64,000 nt of DNA from Turritopsis dohrnii. Lineage: Eukaryota; Cnidaria; Hydrozoa; Anthoathecata; Oceaniidae. The stretch is taken from positions 2,728,001-2,792,000 of the forward strand of contig BQMF02000002.1 in NCBI GenBank assembly GCA_027922465.2, written 5' to 3'. The position numbers and the translations under genes are program-made. The notes below the pieces were generated by a model, which was given only the letters and a program-made list of their open reading frames with translations, did no database searches and was not told the origin of the DNA. Shown here piece by piece: positions 1 to 12,100 of this stretch. The stretch's first letter is position 1. Each line of letters starts with the position of its first letter.

Positions 1-62
1 ATTTACGACAGCGTGCATCGATATGTCTATGTTTACGTTACGTTATTTGTTTTCCTTTACAG

Positions 63-2689
63 CGAAATATAACGATATTTGGTCGAAATTTGAAGAGCTG
101 TCCACGGAGGCCAGTGAATTAAGGAAATCTTTAGAAAAGAAAGACATTGAACTGTCAACGATTTCAAAATTTTTCGCCGACAGAGAAAACGACTATCAGA
201 AGTAGGTCCACTTTATTGTGTTGGTGAGGCTGGAGACATTCATTCAATCCTAATTGGTTTATTCATTCATTCATTCATTCAATGATTCGTTCGTCAATTT
301 GATTGCTTGTTGTCTTTTCATTTTTAACAAGGGCTGGTATGTCTCAAGCAGAGGAGATTAAAATCCTGCAGAAACAGATCGATTCGATCGGAGATAACGA
401 CAAACAAATCAATATTCTGTTGTAAGCTTTCTATTTCGTTCTACTGCTTACGCGTCTACACAATTTCACGGTTCCTAGGTTACCAGATTTCTTCCAATAA
501 CTTCAAACTACAAGATAACTAGAAAAAGATTATCTGATCTGGGTTTAATGAGCAAATTATTGCAAAATGCCTCGTTTATTCAATCGACTTTGAAGCCATA
601 AAGAACCTTGTTAGGCGAACACATAACAATATTTTTTGGTTAGCGTTGGCTTTGGAAAATTCTTTTCTGCATAATGTCGTTAAAGATGTTTACAGATATT
701 CTAATTACATTTAGTGCTGCTATCATCAATTTGCCGGAATTCAAAATCGGAAAACCGGGGCAGAACGTTATTAAACTGAAAATTATAGGAAATTTCGATA
801 TTTCATTAAACTCCTTGTTGCCATAGGAAACAAGCGCAGGACTTGAAAGAAGAAATCCAGACGAATGAGAAGCAGTACAAACAGCAGCTCTCCACCGTCG
901 AGGAGCAATCACACAATAATTATATCAAAATGCGCACAGCTATTCGTGAATGTGAAGAACATAAACGCGAAAAAGAAGTTTATAGGAAGCGCTTACTGGA
1001 TATAGACATGACACCGAAATTTAAGACGGCTGTCAAAACCTCTACTCCTGTCAGTAGTAAAACACCTTCGGAGAGAGCGGCCAGTCCTACAAACAGTAAC
1101 AAGTCGGGTAAGTTTGTCCTCGAGTGTTCACCAGGTTTTCTATATATATTCTTTATATGGTGCTTATATGTTTTTCTTGCAGTTGAAGAGAACAGTCGGA
1201 CTGAATCTCCTCGACCTAGTCTCCCTCCGTAAGTATCTCATTGCTGGTCGTAATTACATGTGGTAGTGTTGGTGAAATTTTGCAGCATCTTGTTAAATCA
1301 TCATTATGCTATTTAGTGCTCAGCCTTATGGGCCAAGGATGTATCCTGGAATGCCTCCACCTTTTTCACCAAGGCCTCCACCCCCGTTTGGTATGCCGCC
1401 CATGATGGGTCCATACGGCGTGCCACCACCTCGTCCATACATGCCGCCACCGATGAATCCAGCACGACTACCAGGGTCACCTGCCGTATCCCTGGCCAAC
1501 CAACCACTGCGCCCACGTGACCAGGTACCTATACATTCAATAAAATCATTCAACGAAAAGCAATTATTTGCTGGTGTTCTATTTCTATTTCTTGTCCAGC
1601 ATTCTTTCCTGAGCTTATCCTTTTCACAAGACAGTATATTGAATACTCTGTACAGTTTAAGAGGCTCTTTTTTGTATGACCATTGACAACTTTCATTTTG
1701 CGAGAGTTTGTTGATAATGCCACCTGTGACGTGACAAACAACAACAGAAAAATAGTAGTTTGAGATGTGAAGAAAACTCTTTGTACACAGTGGTGATAGG
1801 AGGAAAAGTTTCATCCCAAATAACTTTATGCTTCAATAACTCACTGGTGTCGAAAGGTTTCATGAAAGGTTTTATTTGCTCTTGCATGGATAAGAAAACT
1901 TTGAGTCTAAGATGGATGCTGGCGTTCGCAAAAAAACAATTAGTCATTAACTTCTTCACTCTTAGAGACCAAACGCCTCCGTCATGATGCATCCACATAT
2001 GGCAAGTCCACTGCGCCCACCACCACCACATCCGTTATCGCAGGTTCGTGGAATGTACCCTACACCGCCACATGGTACATCGCCCTTTTCGATGCCACCT
2101 CGCCCTCCCATGGCTGATAGAACGCCTCATTCAAATGCAGATGGTAACCAGGTGATAAACCCTGAAAATGGTAGGCTGACTTTTCGTTTGTTGCTTAATA
2201 GGTTTAATACTGACTACCAATATGTGGCAAAACTGAAAAAGATAATTCGAAGCCCATTCGTTCAAAGCAGAAAGAAATCAAAATGAAACAAACCGAACAC
2301 ACCTCAAGTTTTCCAGTAAACTTTAAAACAATACAGCAGCTTCTCGTTGTTGTTATGCTGAGATCTTGTTAAAATGCCTGACGAAAAAAGATGCCATTCA
2401 ATAGTTTGAAATTTGTGTAAAGCAGCATCTGAATATATTACCCTTGTTCGATTAAAAAGTTTGGTAAAAGTTCAATTAACAAAGCAGCGTTTTTATGAAC
2501 ATTCTTTGAAATTCAACTTGTATGATTGATTATCGTCTTTCATCTTTCTTTTTTCAGCTGGAGTGTGATGCCTGTGATACATTCGTGATAAACTGGGTCG
2601 AACGGCGGCGGAAAACGGAATGGATTGATCCAATTCCACTCAGAATTCAAAATCCGACTCGTGGATGTGAAGATTGCCAATCTTTTTGA
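63..2689 (+). CDS. MIA3: TANGO1/cTAGE5-family ER-exit-site protein, 3' half (partial)
   Basis: Seven exons are visible: 63-201, 332-421, 827-1107, 1183-1228, 1317-1524, 1966-2151 and 2558-2689. All junctions are GT-AG and keep phase, giving the last 359 residues; the start lies left of the window. The first three exons encode a coiled coil (for example YKQQLSTVEEQSHNNYIKMR) that lines up with the second coiled coil of TANGO1/cTAGE5, around the human segment ending HDNWLAARNAERNL. A Ser/Thr-rich linker and a long Pro/Met/Gly-rich domain (PPPPFGMPPMMGPYG) follow, as expected for the Sec23-binding proline-rich region. Family members organise COPII sites that load large cargo such as collagen. 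The last exon is unusual: 43 residues after the proline-rich domain with two CxxC pairs (CDAC and CEDC). MIA3 and MIA2 cannot be told apart because the N-terminal SH3 domain lies outside the window. Family assignment is good; paralogue assignment is weak. Confidence 0.72.
261..280. repeat. (ATTC)n microsatellite
   Basis: Five uninterrupted ATTC units lie in an intron of the TANGO1-family gene. Simple repeat with no visible function. Confidence 0.9.
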
Positions 2690-5524
2690 AAATATCACCT
2701 GGATAAAAATTAGTAGACTTGTAGTATCAGTGAAGAACAGTTAAGTTTTTGGTATCGTCAACATGAATGCTTTTGTTTACCATGACTCGATTTTGAGCAG
2801 AGGGCTTGCACAGTTATTGAATCGACCCGCAGGCTTGGCGTTCAGTGACGAGACTTTCTTAATGTTGAAGCTTCGGTCATGTTTGTCTGTAGGGGATGGT
2901 GTACATTTTTTTTTTCAAAACGTCGCAATCAATATGTTTCAAATTAGGCATTTTTTCAATTATGTCAATTATTTATAGTTGGAATTAAGAAAATAAGAAA
3001 ATTCAAAGTTACTATCTATCTGTCTGGTTGTAATTTCCAGTATATACTTCTTCCCTACCCACTTGAAATACGAGGTATGTGTATAGTGATGCTTGTACTA
3101 CTTGCAATGTGTTGAATCCACCTCTGGACCATGAAATCATAATTACCTGGACAGGAGCGTAGTTATGGAAACCGTAGTATTCTTCCCGTCACCCAGTTGT
3201 TGTTATGGAGATGGTATTGTTGTCTGTCTTAGTCACCTTTGCATCTTCAAATATTGGGAGAATGGTAGACTTAAAGTCTACCCTAACCCTAACCCTAACC
3301 CTTGAAGTCTTATGTCCACACAACTGTCTATAGCTTTTCCACCCGAAAGAAATTTTTTCATTCCACAAAATAAGAATCCGCATCTATAATGATATCGGCA
3401 TTGATTCTTCAACTAATAAAAAGAAAAACAAAAAGATTTCCTTCCTATGACCGTAAGAAAGAAAATGGTTTGACGGGGTAGATTACAAATGATCTTGTGT
3501 CGCTTCAAATAGTTAATTAATTTTAAGGTTGCGCACAAAAAAAGAAGGTGTTATTTTTGTTTTGCGCAAGAAGACTGCGGCTGGAGATTGGTGTTCATTC
3601 ATTCATTCTTCGCTGATCGAAGAAGCTGATCGACGACTAGTTGAACACAGTTTCTGCCTTTATGACGTGCTTTGTTAATGTGAATAATAGTATTTCGTGC
3701 ATTATATATTTTGTTATTTAATTGCGGGTGGTGGTAGTAAAAGTGGGCGCACGACATGCTGTTCCGTTTCTTCCGAAAAGGGTTTTCCGTTTTCCCTGCG
3801 AATTTTATTGGAGCACACCAAAGATGGCGCGAAGAATCACGCTTTTCACTTCGTTTCTTAAACGTTTTTAATCCTTTTTGTTAATTTCGTGTCATTTCTT
3901 AACTGGGGAGAATGCTCACAAGTTATGAAATTAATGTTGATTCAATCTTTTTATATTTAATTAAATATCTTGATTTCGTCTTTGTCACATATGTATGTCA
4001 AATCTCTGTTGTTTTGTTTTTCTTTTCACTTCAGAAATAAATGAAATCAGAAGAGAAGTAGAAAAAGTTTTGCTTTGTTACAGTTCACGCTTACAGTTCT
4101 TTTCTTTGTTCTCTATCGTCAGGAATTAGGAAACAAAGTGGGTGAAAAATAGAAGACTAAACTATTCCTTATTTTTTACATCAAAAACAAAACACAAAAT
4201 GAAAATAAAGAAAAGGAAATAGCACCCTTTTTCTCAATAAATAAAGATGAATGATGAAAGAAGACAAACTAGCTGCCAATTGACACACACTTTTTGTTTT
4301 GTCGTTTGACAGATAACATTAATGCATTCTCACTTACAAATTAGAGAGGGAAAAACTCATATATGATACACGTGTTCTCTCTTCTTGTAACTTTTTAAGA
4401 AATGTCACTTTGATAATAAAGTTTCTATTAAATTTTGGCAAGTGAATTGGAGAATGCAAACCTATGTTAGAACGATTCATATTGTTTAAGAGGTTTTTTT
4501 TTGTATATAGGACAAAACATTTTAGAAGTGAACTGCTATTATATAAACAAGGGAACAAAAACAGAAATTTTCAGATATTATGGAGTCATGATTAGGCACC
4601 ATTAATGATGACACATTTCACATGTTCCAAACAAAGTCCTGAATTCAAAATTATGTTGTATCTGTGAAAAGTTAGGTTGCCTCTAATTAATCCTTCCTTT
4701 ATCATCGCCTGCGCACATCTTTAAAAATGATGTCAATAATTGCCGCATTACATTTGATTATTAAAATTTTCATTCTCTTCTTAGCATTGTCTGAAGAAAA
4801 CAAAGTAACCTTGTTATCAGTAAAATTTTAAATATTGTTTTCATTGGCTACTTTTGCGACATGCTTTTGCAAGGGAAGAAGAATTGAAAAGTTTTTAGGT
4901 ATCTTTACAAAATGTTTATCACATAATCTGATCCTTTAACAGTTGTATTAAGCAAAAAGAAATAAAAAAGATATCTGTAACTCATTGAATTTTATTAATA
5001 GAATTAAAATATCTTTCGAATATTTCAAAAATATTTCAAAATATATAAAAAAGAATTGCGCAAAAGTTCTCTTTCAAATAAACTTTTCATTGCAAAATTA
5101 AATGATCTTCTAATCATGCTGATAAATAGTGTCATAGTAATATTTTCGAAGTTAAACTTGGTAAAAAGGTTAAGGTTTATCAAAATTTAATTAACAATCA
5201 GTATCACCACATCCCGCATTTTCATACGAAGTCTAGAAACTACATTAAACAAACTATTAATTAGAGGTAGTCTTATGTTTTCTAGATCTATTTAAAAAAC
5301 AATATTGTCACTTATATTTATTTATTTATTATCTATAATTTTTTTGACCTAACCAGCCCGATTTTTTGGCCTTAAAATTAAATATTTTTGATGTGTGCCT
5401 GTTATTTATATGCATGTATTCTTTATTAAAATTTTTAAATATTAAAAAACTTTGAAAGAACTACAATTGGCTTTTCTCATGTTTTCTTGTTTTGTTTTAA
5501 GAAAGACTTGTTAATACATACAAG
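2690..5524. other. Intergenic region between TANGO1-family gene and SNRPB
   Basis: AT-rich, with no coding exon recognised. It contains the telomere-like tract at 3281-3302. Around 3725-3850 there is a locally GC-richer patch with AAGATGGCGCGAAG at about 3822, which resembles the YY1-type element found at transcription starts of housekeeping genes. It could be the SNRPB promoter, since a splice acceptor just before the SNRPB start implies an upstream 5'UTR exon. That link is inference only. Confidence 0.5.
3266..3302. repeat. Interstitial telomere-like (CCCTAA)n tract beside a short palindrome
   Basis: Three CCCTAA units plus CCCT occupy 3281-3302. They abut a perfect palindrome, GTAGACTT/AAGTCTAC, at 3266-3282. 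The motif is the animal telomere repeat. The tract is far too short to be a telomere and is probably a repair or transposon scar. Confidence 0.85.
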
Positions 5525-6058
5525 ATGCCGCAGCTAGGTAAAAGTGCTAAGATGTTGCAACACATCAATTTCCGTATGAGGTGTCAGCTACAAGATGGCA
5601 GAACATTTATAGGAACTTTTCTTGCTTTCGATAAGCATATGAATCTTATCCTTGGTGACTGTGATGAATTTCGAAAAATCAAATCAAAAAGTACCAAAGC
5701 TGGAGAAAAGGAAAAAGAAGAAAAAAGAGCTCTTGGTTTAGTATTACTACGTGGTGAACACCTTGTTTCGATGACAGTGGAAGCACCTCCTTCCAAAGAA
5801 GATAGAAATAAAACACCTGCCGCAGGTGCTGGACCTGGACCAGGTGCAGGAAGAGCAGCAGGTCGTGGAATGCCTGCTCCTGCTGCAGGAGCCCCAGCAG
5901 GCCTTGCCGGACCAGTCCGTGGTGTTGGTGGACCATCTCAGCAAGTGATGGCGCCACAAATGGGAGCTCCACCACAGCAATATGGCCGAGGTGGTCCTCC
6001 TCCAATGATGGGAGTACCACCACCTGGTATGCGTCCTCCAGGACAACCAAACTGGTAA
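5525..6058 (+). CDS. SNRPB: Small nuclear ribonucleoprotein-associated protein B (SmB)
   Basis: A 177-aa intronless reading frame. SmB is one of the seven Sm proteins forming the ring on U1, U2, U4 and U5 snRNA, acting in nuclear pre-mRNA splicing. Residues about 6-85 are the Sm fold: Sm1 includes [17 protein letters not shown] and [17 protein letters not shown], and Sm2 includes [17 protein letters not shown], all close to human SmB. The C-terminal tail keeps GRAAGRGMP and [18 protein letters not shown] and ends in PPPGMRPPG. At 177 aa it is shorter than human B/B' (about 230-240), with fewer proline repeats. The start is fixed by homology at [12 protein letters not shown] pyrimidine tract and AG at 5482-5501 suggest a 5'UTR intron ends just before the ATG. 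The human gene has introns inside the CDS; none are seen here. The intact frame, conserved sequence and presumed 5'UTR intron argue against a dead retrocopy. Confidence 0.96.
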   Translation: MPQLGKSAKMLQHINFRMRCQLQDGRTFIGTFLAFDKHMNLILGDCDEFRKIKSKSTKAGEKEKEEKRALGLVLLRGEHLVSMTVEAPPSKEDRNKTPAAGAGPGPGAGRAAGRGMPAPAAGAPAGLAGPVRGVGGPSQQVMAPQMGAPPQQYGRGGPPPMMGVPPPGMRPPGQPNW

Positions 6059-6559
6059 CCAAATAGCAAAGACTGTAAATACCAAACTTTACAGGAACCA
6101 ACAAAATAGTAGAACAATGTTTTATTGTGACTATCTCATGATGGATTCATGATGGACACCACTGAAAGCAGACTGTTTAACTGAATGGTGTTTTCTTTCT
6201 CAATATTCTGAGTGTGACACTATGTAGGGATTTTTTAAGGTTACTTGTATGAATTTTAACAACTTCAAAGATAGGTGTCCAGTTTTGTAATTTCTTGTTC
6301 AGTAATCCCAAATAATGTTCCCATTCGGCCTGTGGTCAACATTTAAAGGAGTTTTTATTAATGGTAAAATATTAACTTTCAATGAAATATTCCTTAGCAG
6401 TTATGATCCTTCAAATTGTTGTGTTCAATAGTTGATCAAGCAAAATGCTACTTTTTTTGTGACCTAAATTCTGAAGTTGAATAGGTTTTTGCACTGCTGG
6501 AATACTACAGTAATAGCAACGACCTAAAAATCAAATAGTTTACATACGAGATAAGTTAT

Positions 6560-6565
6560 AATAAA
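6560..6565 (+). promoter_or_regulatory. Candidate polyadenylation signal for SNRPB
   Basis: AATAAA lies about 500 bases after the SmB stop codon and before the fold-back element at 6611. It is the first canonical hexamer I see downstream. Confidence 0.4.
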
Positions 6566-6610
6566 GCCATGGTATGTATCTCACTATGTACTATGTACCC
6601 TCTTACTACA

Positions 6611-7063
6611 TACCTTAAGGGAAGAAATTTTTGCAGAAAGAAAATTTTGTGAAATTTTTCAAAATTGGCTGTCTACAAAACTAAATTCCCGAAATCGTTG
6701 ATTTTAGGTACCTTAAGGGAATTAAATTTCGCGGGAATTAATTTTCGCGAATTTTGCGAGTCCTATTGTTATATAACAAAAGACTATTGTTCTAGAACAA
6801 TGGAAATCCGAAAATTCGCGAAAATTAATTCCCGCGAAATTTAATTCCCTTAAGGTATTCCGTGTATGTTTTGTACACTAGGGAATTAATGGTTTCCTTA
6901 AGGCTTTTACTAATTTATCCCAGTTTTGAAATAATACCTAGGCTCAATAGCATAAAACAAGCATTAAATTCCCACAAAAAAACTAATAAATTTTTCCATC
7001 CGCGAAAATAATTTTGATCAACTGCGAAATTAAATTCCCGCGAACATTTCTTCCCTTAAGGTA
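6611..7063. mobile_element. Nested fold-back MITE between SNRPB and ATRIP
   Basis: The outer ends are inverted copies of TACCTTAAGGGAAGAAAT (6611 onward, and the complement ending at 7063). Inside lies a second, nearly perfect palindrome, 6709-6857, whose arms begin TACCTTAAGGGAATTAAATT and carry TTCGCGGGAATTAATTTTCG. Its centre is a pair of ATTGTT.TA.AACAA-type direct copies at about 6765-6805. Both levels share the TACCTTAAGGGAA terminus, so this is one family nested in itself or a multi-arm fold-back element. No coding capacity. It ends about 100 bases before the ATRIP start codon. Confidence 0.85.
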
Positions 7064-7170
7064 CTGTGTAAAAATGTCCTTCTAAAATGTGACAGTTACC
7101 GTCTATTAATCTCCTCAGATGTGAGAGCTGTTTCTTATTTTTAGACATATGTATAACATTACAGAGAAGC

Positions 7171-10100
7171 ATGAACAATGGTCCCAAGAAAAAGAGATTT
7201 GTTTACAATCCGATTGCAGCAGAAAAAAGCAGTGCAAGTAACATCACAGAAGAGTCAAACAAACGTAGTGATTACCATAATCATTTATCAAGGCCGAGTA
7301 AAAAGCCACGTTTGAGTAAGGAATTGAAAGAAGAGGGATGCAATGGTGTGAACAAAGAAGTGGACAATCTATTCTCTGATATCAACTTAAATGACGATGA
7401 TTTTGATTTTTCAGAAGCTGCAAATGAAATTGATGAAATTGAGATTGCAGCGTCACAACATCTCTCTACTAAAAAGTGTTCAATTAACTGTGTGCCTAAT
7501 AATGAGCAAAAACCGAAAAGAAGTACTGTTATATCTTTGAAAATTCCTAGAAAGAAGCCCATTCTTCCACCATCAAGCTCTGTGCACATGTATCCAAGCC
7601 CGTTGCAATCACGTCTGTTGAATCAGAAAACCAATCAACAGTGTAACATTAAGGAGCTCACATTTGATGATAAGCAAACTGCCGAAAAAAATTCAATGGA
7701 TTATCCATCATCAGAAAAACTAAAACTAAAAAAGGTTCAGGATGAGCTCCTTGATTACAAAAGTAAGCTAAAAGATGTGGAAAAAAAGTTTTACTCCAAA
7801 GATGGAGAAATCAAAATTCTACGTGAGTCACTGAGGAAAATCTCAGAAGATGATCGCATACACAAAGATACAATTTTCAAATTAGAAAACAAACTGAAGA
7901 CTCAACAAACTGAAAAGGAACTGAATCTACTGAAAGAGGTTGAAAAACTCAAGACTCAGTTGGAGTTCAAGGAACGCGAAGTTAAAAGTGCACTTGAACG
8001 ACAACAAAAGCTGCTATCACCACAATTGAGAAAGACCACAAAACTGATGAGTCCTGAAAAGAATGTTCCAGGCAGTGGTTTTCGTCCGTCTCCTTCAAGT
8101 TCATCAAATAAAACTCAAAGTGAAATGAATGTTGGTAGCAAAAAAAGAAAATTTTTAGCTATGGGGTTGAAAAAGAAACTCAAAGTGACTTTAACTTGCA
8201 CTACGGTGTCAAAAGAGGTTGTAAATACAATCTCTGTGTTGACTGTATCTTACAAGAAAGACAAGTTGAATGTTACTTGCACCCATGCTAATGACAGTCC
8301 AGTTAACTATTGTCAAGAAAACATCCAGTTTTACAACAATCTAATCTCTCTCCTGCAATCCATTGAAATTGAAGGTGATTGCCCAACACATCTGGTCAGT
8401 TTCACTTGCAGAAATTTTGACAACTTACGTAAATTACTCTCATCAGTTCCCACCATGGACACACAAACAGTACTTCCTTCAGAAAATGAACCCAATACAA
8501 CGTGTTTACTTTGTCAGAAATGGTATGAACATGGAATTAAAAGTTTAATGGCACTCTCCAAAGCATCTTACGTTTTTTCTGTAGTTCGACAATATCTCCT
8601 GTTATGTCTAGCTTTTCAACATGAAAATGTTGATAGTCTTTCTGGTCGATATGACGTGAGTGGCTTTTATTGTGTGTGATAAAAACTCAATATAGAGCAA
8701 CAGCTTTCCCGTGGAGGTAATATTTCATTTTCCATGATCAAATTTAGCAAACCAATATGTCAGAAACATTCAGTAGAAAGTCCTTGGAATATGGTATACA
8801 GTTCTGGAAACTTCTGCATCAAATCAAACAGGTGATTAATCAATGTTTTTGTTTCAATCTTGATTCCTTGTTTAATTCATTTAAGCGTAAAAAATGAAAT
8901 TCAAAGATTCAAATTATATATGTTATGAATGAGTTAAAAGCAGGGTTTACACTTTTCAACTAGTTGAAGTAACGTTGAGTTGCTTCCACAAATCGCAATG
9001 TGTAAACATGATGGTGGAGGCAACTTTTTAGAGTTGAAACATGCTTTTAGCCTCTTTCAATTGAGTTGAACGGACACATGCATGCTTCAACTACAAGTTG
9101 CTTCAACTAGCTGATACATGTAAACCCTGCCTTAAATAAACAAATACTATTTGAATCATTTTTTTAATCTACAGCATGGAATAGCAGATGTGGTGGAAGA
9201 GCAGATGATTGATTTGTTCACAAACTTATTGTCATTACCAAACGATTCAAGATGTGATAGGTGAGTAAACTATTTTATGAGCAGAAAATTTAAAAGAATT
9301 TTGTGCATTTCATCACCATTAAACATCCAAGAATAAGCCTAATCAGAAATTAAGTGTTACTTTTAATGGGTGACCAACAGATGCTGAAAAGAGGCTCCCA
9401 CTAAAAAAGTAAATGTTTTTCAAATAAAACTTTTTTTAATGCATCTTTGAAAAGATGGAACTTTAATCTTGAACTTTCGTAACATTATCTATGCCAGTAA
9501 CAGAATAAGGTGGTATCAGAGTGGTGGGTGTGGAGGGACGGAGAAATACAATTTTTTAATTTCCAATAATGAGCATGATACAAAACCAATTGTAAACTAA
9601 ATTCTGATTGATGACCAGTATCTTTTCATTTTACTGATAGCATAGGAGAAATCCTTCAAACCAGTAATTGTTTCCATAAAATAAGGTTATGACGTCAGCA
9701 ACTGTTTTTGTGAAAGTTTTGAGTAGAAGGAGTAGTTAGATCATTTCAATAATTCCTTTCCAAATAGAACACAACACAAAACATAAAGGTGGGTTAAATC
9801 GTTGTTTTTTTTTTAGTTTAGTCAACAGTATCATCGATGATCAAACCATATCAAAGTATCTCCGAAAACCAACTCCTGTTCGGACCGTGCAAGTTCTTCG
9901 GTTATTTCAAAACTCGATTAGTCTAAAGAACATATGTTCACTGATCTGCTCTTGTTCAGGTATTTTTTTTATTAGTTTTTTTTTTAAATCGATTGCCTGT
10001 AGTGTGCCAGTCGAACACGTTACCGTTATGCCACTGCTGCTTGTGATGAGATGATGATCAACCTAGCGTGTAAACTACTTTTTTGAAAATGACACAACTA

Positions 10101-12100
10101 GTGTCGAAACGTCAAAGATTGTTGTTTTGATTTGTGATTTAAACGTCGACAACAAATAAAAAAGAAAATTAATTCCCGCGAAATACAAAAAAATTTGCGA
10201 ATGGAGTGATTCGCGAAAATTTCTGACTTTCTAAAGTAATTTTCACACTATCAATAAAGTGTTCCAACTGTTCCCCAGTCCTGATTGTTAGGTGAGTCAA
10301 ATGTTTGTTACAAGACAGTGGACGGAAGAGACAACCACAACAGACGATTCCCATGCACTTAAAACTCCCAGTGACTAACTTACTTACGTAAAGGTTTTGT
10401 TTTTATTGTCTGCGCTACCAACTGATCAGCGGTAAACACCTTACTTTTTAGACCGCTGTCCCCTGCTCATAATCTACAATTCAGTGATAGGAATTGAGTT
10501 CGAAAGTGATGATCTTTTGCTCCATGTATTTCAAGAGGTAGATATCAACATATTGATGGAAACCAGAGACCTATTGAGGAATCTTTTTCAAATTCTGAAT
10601 GACGCAAAGTTTTTCTTGCTCTCTTTCTGTTTTGTTGTTGAAGCATTGGTCTTCATTTTTGCTGCCACACATTCCTTCATTCTCATTGTAGCTTATCTCC
10701 TTCCTTTCCTCGTTCATCGCTCAACATCAAGCTGACGCATTGAAACTCATTCTCGAAAGTAATTGCCAATGCTCAAACGAGGTAGAAATTTAGTTTATAG
10801 TTTCCTGTTGTTCTTCTATATTTTCTTTTCTTTCTTTCTTTTTTTTTCTTAATCAAAAACATGTACAGTAAGTTTATATTTCAGGTTTGTACAATAAGTA
10901 TTGGTATCATTTTCTTTTTTGATATGTGCAGGTGATTGAATGCATGATCACTGTATTGTTTGACGAGTTCAAGTACCTTGAGAAAAACGTTTTTGACACG
11001 CATGCGACTGAAGGCATCACTTTGAGGCACGAGTGAGTGATTCTTTTTATGTCTCTGTTGTCATTTCTCAAATTAAAGCAATTGTACTTGTTCGAATAGT
11101 CACTGCAAAGGATTGCATTTCTATAGAACCATCCACACTATTTCAATAAAAATGCTCTTCATCGCAGTGGTTGTTTGACGATTTTGGCCCACATAGTTGT
11201 TCCGTCATAAATTAACAATCATTTACCTTATCGGGGAAAATTTCGTCATTTTGTAAAATTTTACTAATACTTTCTTATAAATTTCACTTTTTCAAAATTT
11301 TCGTCGGTGAAAATTTTCGTCACGAACCAAAAATTTCGTCACTTTTCCCCGACGAAATTGTGTGTTAAACACACAACCTTTCCGCTCAAAACCTTTTTCT
11401 GTTTTGTTTTCCCATCAGAAATCGCCTCTCCACATTTCGACAAGGCATGTCGCTGTTGTGTATATTGTGTACGTCTGAGAAATCCTTGGTGGATAAGAGA
11501 TCTGCGGTGGAGTGCAATTACATTTACCTCCTTGTGGGCAGTATGAAGTTGTATCGTAAAATACCATCAGTGAACGAGAGCGAAGGTTAGTGATCATTTA
11601 CCTGCAGAAATTACTCAAGATGCTGAGGCAGCGAAGTCTCAATAACTGTTAAGCTTTGTTTCGACTGATCCCTTGTCAACTGATGAACACTGTTTTTGTC
11701 ACAAAACATTCGAAACATAGGTTGACATGTGACGAAATATTTTAGTGCTTAAAATTTCTGTTCCCACTTATAAAGAAAAGCCGTCTCTTTCCATTTGAAA
11801 AGATGAAGCTCATCGAACTGTTTGCTGCAAAGTTTTGAAATTTTTGGATCAAAATACAAAGTAAAGCTCTTGTAACTCCAGTGGCCTCACTTTCTCAGAC
11901 TAAATTTTGACGGTTTCCACGGTGAACTTACTTACGTGAGATGAAATTGCTAGCTGAACTATTATGTATAAACGTCTTGTGAAACCATTGACTTTGTAGT
12001 GTTGATGTTGGAAGATTTGCTCGATCTCGATCAAATCATTGATTTGGACGATGAAAACATCACTGATGCTGTTCACATGCATAAAGACCAACAAACTTGA
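7171..12100 (+). CDS. ATRIP: ATR-interacting protein (ATRIP)
   Basis: Nine exons: 7171-8655, 8748-8831, 9175-9260, 9817-9959, 10452-10537, 10692-10781, 10932-11032, 11419-11585 and 12000-12100. They join in phase to 780 aa (human 791). ATRIP is the obligate partner of ATR kinase and brings it to RPA-coated single-stranded DNA in the replication and damage checkpoint. Diagnostic stretches: an acidic segment at residues about 75-97 (DFSEAANEIDEIEIAASQHL), matching the RPA70-binding checkpoint recruitment motif; a coiled coil at about 183-278 with KDGEIKILRESL, nearly identical to human KNGEIKILRDSL; and a helical C-terminal part with LILESNCQCSNEVIECMITV, matching human GSNCQCNVEVVRALTV. The long first exon encodes 495 residues. 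The ATG at 7171 follows a possible acceptor (ttacag), so a 5'UTR intron is possible. The C-terminal tail is acidic. Identification is firm. Confidence 0.95.
8938..9131. mobile_element. 194-bp MITE with TTAA target duplication, ATRIP intron 2
   Basis: TTAA at 8934-8937 and 9132-9135 flanks inverted ends RRGCAGGGTTTACA. The arms continue with CAACTAGTTGAAG-type sequence, and GTTGAA/TTCAAC motifs recur inside. TTAA duplication suggests a piggyBac- or Kolobok-like transposase; the family cannot be assigned from the ends alone. No coding capacity. Confidence 0.85.
10156..10220. repeat. Fragment related to the fold-back family at 6611
   Basis: GAAAATTAATTCCCGCGAAA followed by TTTGCGAA and TTCGCGAAAATTT repeats the arm motif of the 6611-7063 element, here in ATRIP intron 4. 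No terminus is visible, so this is a decayed fragment. Confidence 0.55.
11233..11352. repeat. Inverted-repeat element in ATRIP intron 7
   Basis: TCGGGGAAAATTTCGTCA near 11235 is mirrored by TTTCGTCACTTTTCCCCGA near 11330, with several AAAATTTTCGTC repeats between. It is probably a small decayed fold-back element; the ends are not sharp. Confidence 0.5.
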
